This document shows positions 58,903-64,000 of a stretch of 64,000 bases of DNA, piece by piece. How positions within the stretch are numbered: position 1 is the stretch's first letter; every line of letters starts with the position of its first letter. Under the pieces are notes generated by a model that saw only the letters and a program-made list of their open reading frames with translations, did not search any database and was not told where the DNA came from. Both the position numbers and the translations under genes were made by a program. The stretch is from CAIWXH01 sp964555675 (GTDB lineage: Bacteria; Chloroflexota; Chloroflexia; Chloroflexales; Chloroflexaceae): contig CAZKTU010000003.1 of NCBI GenBank assembly GCA_964555675.1, positions 1-64,000 on the forward strand, read 5' to 3'.

Positions 58903-60022
58903 GCCCCTCGTACACTCGCAGCGTCCCGAGAGCGGTGCGCCGCCACGAGAACTCGCGAGCCCGCCGCCGCCCCCGCGCGCCGAGCTCGCGTCGCAGCTCC
59001 GGGCTGCCCAGCATGCGCCCGAGCCCCTCGGCCAGGGCCGACGGCGTCGGCGCGACCATGAGGGCCGCATCGCCCACAACTTCGGGCAGGCTCGAGGCGT
59101 CGGCGCAGAGCACCGGCGCACCGCAGGCCATGGCCTCCAGGGGCGGCAGCCCAAACCCCTCGTAGTATGAGGGGAAGGCGAAGATCTCTGCTCCGCTGTA
59201 GAGCGCCGGCAGGTCGGCGTCGGCTACATCTGGCAGAAAGCGCACGCTCGACTCGAGCCCCCGTGCGGCCACGAAGCGCCGTAGCTCGGGGTGCTTGCGA
59301 TCCTCGTGCCCTGCGAAGACCAGTACGTGCCCCGCTGCGGCCCCTCCCCGCCCCTTTACCTGCTCCCAGGCCTGCGCCAGCGCCACCAGGTTCTTGTGGG
59401 GCTTGTTCGAGCCGACGTAGAGCACGTAGGGCTCGGCCAGGGCGTAGCGCGCCCGCACGGCCGCCACCTCGTGGGCGGGCCTGGGTCGGAAGTGGGCCTC
59501 GGCCGCCAGGGGCGTGACGGCGAGACGCCCGGCCGGCAGCCCGTAGCGCTGGGTGAGGTCGGCGCGGGCGCTCTCCGAAATGGTGATCACCGCCGCCGCC
59601 GTCCGCGCCGCCATGGCCATGCTCGCCCGGTAGAGCAGCCGCCCGCGCCACGAGAGGGTCCGCGGGAAGCGCAGGCCGATCAGGTCGTAGATGGTCACCA
59701 CAGACGGGCAGGGCAGCCCGAGGTAGGGTTTCACGAAGTAGGGCGAGTGCAGCAGGTCGAGCCGCAACCGGTGCGCTACGGCGGGCAGGGCCAGGTGCTG
59801 GGCCGCCCCGAACGGACCCGCCCCGACGCGCGCCAGCTCGACCCCCGGCAGGTCGGCCACCGCCTGTAGGTCGTAGCGCCCTGCGGCCGCCTGCCGGTTG
59901 ACGATCAGCACCAGCGTGTGCCCGCTCTTCAGCTCGGCCAGGGCTCGGGCCAGCCCAACCGTATAGCGACCGATGCCGGGGAAGTGGTCGCTCGCGTAGC
60001 GTGCATCAAGACCGATCCGCAT
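58892..60022 (-). CDS. Glycosyltransferase family 4
   Basis: The protein has 376 residues. The GT-B N-half begins MRIGLDARYASDHFPGIGRY, the GxGRY loop of mannosyl/rhamnosyl-type GT4 enzymes. The C-half has VLYVGSNKPHKNLVAL and FAFPSYYEGFGLPPLEAMACGAPVL, with the EX7E donor-binding glutamates. It is outside the 48.6-56.7 kb operon and monocistronic; it probably adds a sugar to a surface glycan, with donor unknown. Confidence 0.9.
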   Translation of the reverse strand: MRIGLDARYASDHFPGIGRYTVGLARALAELKSGHTLVLIVNRQAAAGRYDLQAVADLPGVELARVGAGPFGAAQHLALPAVAHRLRLDLLHSPYFVKPYLGLPCPSVVTIYDLIGLRFPRTLSWRGRLLYRASMAMAARTAAAVITISESARADLTQRYGLPAGRLAVTPLAAEAHFRPRPAHEVAAVRARYALAEPYVLYVGSNKPHKNLVALAQAWEQVKGRGGAAAGHVLVFAGHEDRKHPELRRFVAARGLESSVRFLPDVADADLPALYSGAEIFAFPSYYEGFGLPPLEAMACGAPVLCADASSLPEVVGDAALMVAPTPSALAEGLGRMLGSPELRRELGARGRRRAREFSWRRTALGTLRVYEGLRG

Positions 60023-60037
60023 AGTATGAAGCGCCTA

Positions 60038-60046
60038 TGGTATAGT
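60038..60046 (+). promoter_or_regulatory. Extended -10 for phoU
   Basis: TGGTATAGT, 38 bases before the start codon; a canonical -35 is not evident. Confidence 0.5.
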
Positions 60047-60083
60047 TGCTGAGCCGAAACGTTTCAAGTGAGAGGGAGACCCC

Positions 60084-60746
60084 ATGAGCGAGCTACGTGA
60101 GCGCTACCGCCACGAGCTTGAGGAGCTGCAGCGCGAGCTGCTGGCCCTTGGTCACATGTGCGACAACGCGGTGCGGCGGTCGATCTGGGCCTTGCGCCAG
60201 GGTGCCGTCGGCGAGGCTAGGGCGCTGATCGAGGCCGACGACGCGATCGACTCGGCCGCCGACTTCCTGATCCAGCATGCCACTCAGGTGATCGCCACCC
60301 AGGGCCCCGTGGCCGGCGAGCTGCGTCTGCTCAGCTCCTTCATCCAGTGCGCCGACGAGCTCGAGCGCATCGGCGACTACGCCGAGGGCATCGCCAAGGT
60401 GGTCTGCCGTCTCGAGGGCAAGCCCATGGGCGGCGTCCCTCAGACCCTCCTCACCATGGCCGAGGATGCCCGCGCCATGCTCTCCAAGGCTCTGGCGGCC
60501 CTGGTCTCGCGCGACCCCGAAATCAACCTGCGCCTCAAGGAAGAGGACGACAAGGTCGACGCCGGCTACGAGCGGCTGCTCGCCGAGATGACCGCCGCCA
60601 TGGAGGGCGACCCCTCGATGGTGCAGACCGGGACCTACCTGCTCTGGGTCGGCCACAATATCGAGCGCATCGGCGACCGGGCCACCAATATCGGCGAGTA
60701 TGTGGAGTACATCGTCCGCGGCTCCATCTCGACGCGCCAGGGCTAG
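60084..60746 (+). CDS. phoU: PhoU phosphate-signalling protein
   Basis: The protein has 220 residues from the ATG preceded by GAGAGGGAG. It is two PhoU three-helix bundles: LIEADDAIDSAADFLIQHA with ADELERIGDYAEGIAKVV, then KEEDDKVDAGYERLLAEM with HNIERIGDRATNIGEYVEYIV. The repeated (D/N)xxERIGD(Y/R) A(x)NI metal-cluster motifs are intact. PhoU represses the Pho regulon and limits phosphate uptake through PhoR and the PstSCAB transporter; neither is in the window. Confidence 0.93.
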   Translation: MSELRERYRHELEELQRELLALGHMCDNAVRRSIWALRQGAVGEARALIEADDAIDSAADFLIQHATQVIATQGPVAGELRLLSSFIQCADELERIGDYAEGIAKVVCRLEGKPMGGVPQTLLTMAEDARAMLSKALAALVSRDPEINLRLKEEDDKVDAGYERLLAEMTAAMEGDPSMVQTGTYLLWVGHNIERIGDRATNIGEYVEYIVRGSISTRQG

Positions 60747-60774
60747 CTCGCGCCGCGCGCCCCGGCTCATGCTT

Positions 60775-61434
60775 TCACTCGGGCCCGAGCTGCTGGCGTC
60801 GCAGGATCTCGCTGGCGCGGGCGAACTGCTCGTCGCGCCCCGGCGAGGTCGCGCTCGCCTCCAGCTCGGCTGCGGCCCGCCTCGCCACCTCTGCCACGGC
60901 GGCGCCCCACGAGGTCTCGGTCGTCTCGCTCGCGGCCATGGCCCGCAGCACCGGGATGGCGTCGAGCACCCGCAGGTCGACCAGGGCTCTGCAGGCCTCG
61001 TAGCGCACATCGGGCGAGGGGTGGCGCAGGGCCGTGAGCAGGGGGTGGTAGGCCCGCGGGTCGCCGATCTTGCCGATCGCCCGGGCCGAGCGCGCGGCCA
61101 CCCGTGGATCGGGGTCGGTCAGCCCGACGAAAAGCTGGTTCAGCGACCTGGCCTCGCCGACCACGCCCAGCACGCGGATCGCCTCGATGCGCAGCTGCTG
61201 GTCCGGGCCCTCGGCCATGGCCAGCAGCGCGGGCAGGGCCGGCGCGCCGATCACGCCCAAGACCCAGGCCGCCCGCTTGCGGACCTCCGAGGTCGGCGCC
61301 TCGAGCAGCCTGGTCAGGGGCTCGACCGCCGGCTCGCCGAGGACGCCGAGGGCGAACGAGGCCTGGGTCCGTAGCGACTCGTCGCCCCCGCACAGGTCGT
61401 TTATCAGGGCTCCTATGGGATCGGGTGCGTCCAT
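60775..61434 (-). CDS. HEAT-repeat protein
   Basis: The protein has 219 residues. It consists of about five HEAT-type helical pairs of roughly 30 residues (SEVRKRAAWVLGVIGAPALP, QLRIEAIRVLGVVGEARS, PRVAARSARAIGKIGDPRAY, PDVRYEACRALVDLRVLDAI), all with the (D/P)xxVRxxAxxALGxIGD pattern. HEAT repeats are protein-binding scaffolds, often in phycobilisome lyase-like or signalling proteins. A specific partner cannot be named. It starts 5 bases after the RmlD-like gene on the same strand, so the two may be one transcript. Confidence 0.75.
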   Translation of the reverse strand: MDAPDPIGALINDLCGGDESLRTQASFALGVLGEPAVEPLTRLLEAPTSEVRKRAAWVLGVIGAPALPALLAMAEGPDQQLRIEAIRVLGVVGEARSLNQLFVGLTDPDPRVAARSARAIGKIGDPRAYHPLLTALRHPSPDVRYEACRALVDLRVLDAIPVLRAMAASETTETSWGAAVAEVARRAAAELEASATSPGRDEQFARASEILRRQQLGPE

Positions 61435-61439
61435 GGCCT

Positions 61440-62333
61440 CTACTCCCTTTGTGCAGAAAGAGACGCGGCGTCGGGCTCGTCGAGGCGCCCTGTCTCGCGC
61501 AGCACCGCCCTGATGCCGCGCAGCCGGGTCCGCAAGAGCGCCTGGGCTCGCGAGCTGTCGAGGGTGCAGTTGCGCGGGCGGCGCACCGGGCTCTCGCTGC
61601 TGAGGCCGGCCACGAGGCCGGCGGGATCGACGCCCCAGGCCTGCGCGATCAGCCTGCCCAGCTCGTAGCGGCTCACCCGCTCGGCCCCGGCGATATTCAG
61701 CACCCCGCTGTAGGGCAGCTGTGCCAGCTCGAGCAGGGCCGCCGCCAGATCCTCGACATAGATGGGGCAGCGGAATTCGTCGCTGAAGAGCCTGGCGGCC
61801 GTGCGCCCCTCGGCTACGTCGAGGGCGAAGCGCGAGATCTTGTCGATCGGGTCGAACCCATAGATCAGCGAGGTGCGCACGATCGCCGCGCCGGGGTGGG
61901 CTGCCGCCACCAGCTCCTCGGCGCGGGCCTTGGCCTCGCCATAGTCGCTGATCGGCGCCGGGGCGTCGGCCTCGTCGTAGGACCCCGCGCGCTCGCCGTC
62001 GAAGATCACGTCGCTCGACAGATGGATCAGGCGGGCCCCCACCGCCGCCGCAGCCCGGGCCACGTGGCCGGCGCCCTCGGCGGTGATCGCCATCAGCTCG
62101 GGCCCGCTCTGCAGATAGGCCGTGTGGATCACCAGTTCGGGGGCGAGCTGGTCGAGAGCCTCCTCGACCGCCAGGGCATCGCGGATATCCAGGGGCGTCC
62201 AGGTCGCGGCCCCGCCCGCGGGCGGGGTCTGGCTGAAGTAGCTGGCCGCGACGCTGTGGCCGCCGGCGCCGGCCTGGCGGACCAGGGCGCTGCCCAGGTA
62301 GCCGGTGCCGCCGGTGATGAAGATGCTGCTCAT
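61440..62333 (-). CDS. RmlD-like NAD(P)-dependent reductase (extended SDR)
   Basis: The protein has 297 residues. GGTGYLGSAL (8-17) is the NAD(P) loop; LSSDVIFDG and DYGEAKARAEE with the YxxxK catalytic pair (Y and K four apart) follow, then CPIYVEDLAAALLELA. RmlD enzymes reduce dTDP-4-keto-L-rhamnose to dTDP-L-rhamnose; closely related ones make other deoxysugars. The RmlA-like protein is 31 kb away, so whether this is rhamnose synthesis is uncertain. Its start overlaps the RNase III stop by 4 bases (ATGA). Confidence 0.83.
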   Translation of the reverse strand: MSSIFITGGTGYLGSALVRQAGAGGHSVAASYFSQTPPAGGAATWTPLDIRDALAVEEALDQLAPELVIHTAYLQSGPELMAITAEGAGHVARAAAAVGARLIHLSSDVIFDGERAGSYDEADAPAPISDYGEAKARAEELVAAAHPGAAIVRTSLIYGFDPIDKISRFALDVAEGRTAARLFSDEFRCPIYVEDLAAALLELAQLPYSGVLNIAGAERVSRYELGRLIAQAWGVDPAGLVAGLSSESPVRRPRNCTLDSSRAQALLRTRLRGIRAVLRETGRLDEPDAASLSAQRE

Positions 62334-63037
62334 GGGGTGGGGGTCCCCTCGCCCTGCAGTCTGGCCAGGGCCGCCTGGGCCGCCGCCTGGGCCGCCGCCT
62401 GCTTGCTCGGGCCGCTGCCGATCCCGAAGGACTGCTCGCCCACGAGGACCTCCATCGTATACTCGCGCTGGTGGTCGGGCCCGCGCACCGCGATGGTGCG
62501 GTAGACGGGGGTCAGGTTGAAGCGGGACTGTGTCCGCTCTTGCAGGCGGGTGCGATAGTCGATCTCGGCCGTCCCGCTCTCGATGGCTTCAATCTGCCGC
62601 TCGAGGAAGGGGGTGATAAACGCTCTGGCCGCCTCGAGGCCCTGGTCGAGGTAGATCGCGCCGAGGATGGCCTCGAAGACGTCGGCGAGCAAGGGCGCCC
62701 GGTTGCGGGCCGTGGGCGTGTCCTCGCCGCGGCTGATGCGGACATAGGCGCCCAGATTGAGGCTGCGGGCGAAGCCGGCCAGGGTGCTGGTCTTCACCAG
62801 GGCGGCGCGCAGGGTGGTCAGCTCGCCCTCGCTCTGGGCCGGGTAGCGCGTATAGAGCCACGCGGCCGTGATAAAGTTCAGTACCGCGTCGCCAAGGAAC
62901 TCGAGCCGCTCGTTGGCCGTCAGGCCGGGGACGCGCTCGGGGTGCTCGTGGATGAACGAGCGATGGACGAAGGCGCTCTGCAGCAGCCGCTCGTCGCGAA
63001 AGGCCACGCCGATAACTTCTTCGAGCCTGCTCGCCAT
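62330..63037 (-). CDS. rnc: Ribonuclease III
   Basis: The protein has 235 residues from the ATG at 63037; a GTG at 63055 would add 6 residues. The catalytic domain has the canonical NERLEFLGDAVLNF signature and VFEAILGAIYLDQGLEAAR with the second pair of metal-binding acids. The C-terminal double-stranded-RNA-binding domain is DYRTRLQERTQSRFNLTP and GSGPSKQAAAQAAAQAAL. The enzyme processes rRNA precursors and structured mRNA. The fabF-rnc order is widely conserved. It overlaps the RmlD-like gene, suggesting a shared transcript. Confidence 0.95.
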   Translation of the reverse strand: MASRLEEVIGVAFRDERLLQSAFVHRSFIHEHPERVPGLTANERLEFLGDAVLNFITAAWLYTRYPAQSEGELTTLRAALVKTSTLAGFARSLNLGAYVRISRGEDTPTARNRAPLLADVFEAILGAIYLDQGLEAARAFITPFLERQIEAIESGTAEIDYRTRLQERTQSRFNLTPVYRTIAVRGPDHQREYTMEVLVGEQSFGIGSGPSKQAAAQAAAQAALARLQGEGTPTP

Positions 63038-63076
63038 GCTCAAGAAAGCCTGCACAATGGGCGCTGATCCGCCCTT

Positions 63077-63082
63077 ATTGTA
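63077..63082 (-). promoter_or_regulatory. Candidate -10 for rnc
   Basis: Minus strand TACAAT preceded by TG, 40 bases before the ATG, between the fabF stop and rnc. Confidence 0.4.
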
Positions 63083-63110
63083 CAGGCTGGCTCGGCTGTT
63101 GGCTAGTCTG

Positions 63111-64000
63111 TCAGCTGTAGCGGCGGAAGATCACGCAGACATTGTGGCCGCCGAAGCCGAACGAGTTGCTCATGACCACGTCGAGCTGGGCCGGGCGGGC
63201 CTGGTTCGGCACGTAGTCGAGGTCGCAGGCCGGGTCGGGCGTGTGCAGGTTGATCGTGGGGGGCAGCAGGTTGTGCTGGAGTGCCAGGATGCTCACGATG
63301 CCCTCGATCGCGCCCGCCGCGCCGAGCAGGTGGCCGAACTGCGACTTGCTGGCGCTCACGGGCGGGGCTGTATCGCGGCCGCCGAAGACCTGCTTGATCG
63401 CCGCCGTCTCGACCGGGTCGCCGGCGGGCGTGCTGGTGGCGTGGGCGTTGATATAGTCGATCTCGCTCGGCTGCAGGCCCGCCCGCCCGAGGGCCAGCTT
63501 GATGGCCCGGGCCACGCCCTCGCCGTCCTCGGAGAGGCTCGAGATATGGTAGGCGTCCGAGGTCGCGCCGTAGCCCACCACCTCGGCCAGGATGCGCGCC
63601 CCGCGGGCCAGAGCGTGCTCGAGGTCCTCGAGGATCAGGGTGGCCGCGCCCTCGCCCATCACGAAGCCGTCGCGCCCGGCGTCGAAGGGGCGCGAGGCCG
63701 TCTCGGGGCTGTCGTTATTGGTCGAGAGGGCCCGCATCGCGTTGAAGCCGGCGATCCCGATCGGGGTGATGCTGGCCTCGCTGCCGCCCACGATGATCGC
63801 CTTCGCCCAGCCGCGCTTGATCGTCTCGGCGGCCTCGCCCAGGGCGTGGGCCGAGCTGGCGCAGGCCGAGGTGATGCAGTAGCTGGGGCCGCGGGCGCCG
63901 GTGTTGATCGAGACCTGGCCGGCGGCGAGGTTGGTGATCATCGCCGGGATGAGGAAGGGGCTGATCCGGCCGGGGCCGCGCGTGCGCAATACGTCGAGCT
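63111..64000 (-). CDS. fabF: 3-oxoacyl-ACP synthase II, truncated by the window edge
   Basis: The 296 residues present are the C-terminal two-thirds of KASII. The catalytic cysteine lies in YCITSACASSAHALGEAA, the histidines in DYINAHATSTPAGDPVE and SQFGHLLGAAGAIEG, and the closing glycine-rich NSFGFGGHNVC is intact. The N-terminal third lies outside the window. FabF condenses malonyl-ACP with acyl-ACP in fatty-acid elongation. The rnc gene is next in the same direction, the usual neighbourhood. Confidence 0.95.
   Translation of the reverse strand, partial: LDVLRTRGPGRISPFLIPAMITNLAAGQVSINTGARGPSYCITSACASSAHALGEAAETIKRGWAKAIIVGGSEASITPIGIAGFNAMRALSTNNDSPETASRPFDAGRDGFVMGEGAATLILEDLEHALARGARILAEVVGYGATSDAYHISSLSEDGEGVARAIKLALGRAGLQPSEIDYINAHATSTPAGDPVETAAIKQVFGGRDTAPPVSASKSQFGHLLGAAGAIEGIVSILALQHNLLPPTINLHTPDPACDLDYVPNQARPAQLDVVMSNSFGFGGHNVCVIFRRYS

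Noticed and set aside
1..64000. tRNA, rRNA, CRISPR, prophage or plasmid replication genes
   Set aside because: No T-loop GGTTCRA-type signatures with clover-leaf context, no regular short direct repeats with spacers, and no integrase, capsid or replication motifs were seen.

Overview
This is high-GC (about 65-70 %) bacterial chromosomal sequence. The gene content fits the phylum Chloroflexota, probably class Chloroflexia, by inference only since there is no rRNA here. The indicators are an Uma2-family nuclease, a very large cyclase-ATPase-TPR regulator, Rsb-type partner-switching proteins, a GAF-rich hybrid kinase, many multi-membrane GT-C enzymes and the fabF-rnc neighbourhood. I see no tRNA, CRISPR array, intact insertion sequence or prophage gene.

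Region 1 to 9.2 kb (accessory): small metabolic genes (DUF1152, VOC, flavin amine oxidase, FMO-type monooxygenase, carbohydrate deacetylase, mutarotase-like, YciI) with several decaying gene pieces between them. The FMO gene and a PaaX-type regulator are divergent around overlapping sigma70-type promoters and an 8-7-8 inverted repeat.

Region 9.2 to 31.2 kb: DUF362 protein, a 1457-aa double-cyclase/AAA/TPR protein, O-methyltransferase, a PadR regulator with a His/Gly-rich tail and twin operators, Uma2, a DadA-like oxidase, a GT-C transferase and acyl-CoA ligase. Next comes a signalling block (RsbW-like kinase, cNMP-binding PP2C phosphatase, STAS protein, ANTAR response regulator), an OmpR-type regulator, the MsrPQ methionine-sulfoxide repair pair and a long-form sugar-nucleotide thymidylyltransferase.

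Region 31.2 to 48.4 kb: an exported NlpC/P60 hydrolase with three SH3 domains whose leader resembles a c-di-AMP (ydaO) riboswitch, a YdcF-like protein, a multi-GAF hybrid kinase, two GT-C-like membrane proteins, and a 100-N scaffold gap whose flanks are identical. After the gap lie an ABC-2 permease coupled to an exported partner, a membrane-spanning LuxR-kelch protein, a lipoprotein and an abundant-looking four-module exported protein.

Region 48.6 to 64 kb: a tightly overlapping seven-gene operon for a surface glycan (GT-C, two GT4, GT2, methyltransferase, flippase-like protein, nucleotidyltransferase). It is followed by a dual-specificity phosphatase, GNAT, an SH3 protein, another GT4, PhoU, a HEAT-repeat protein, an RmlD-like reductase, RNase III and a truncated FabF at the right edge.

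Two kinds of small elements recur: intergenic GC-rich palindromes sharing a GGAGGGGCC core, and promoters with an extended -10 of the form TGnTAtaaT. Together the genes suggest a cell that invests heavily in envelope glycans, envelope sensing and partner-switching or second-messenger signalling.
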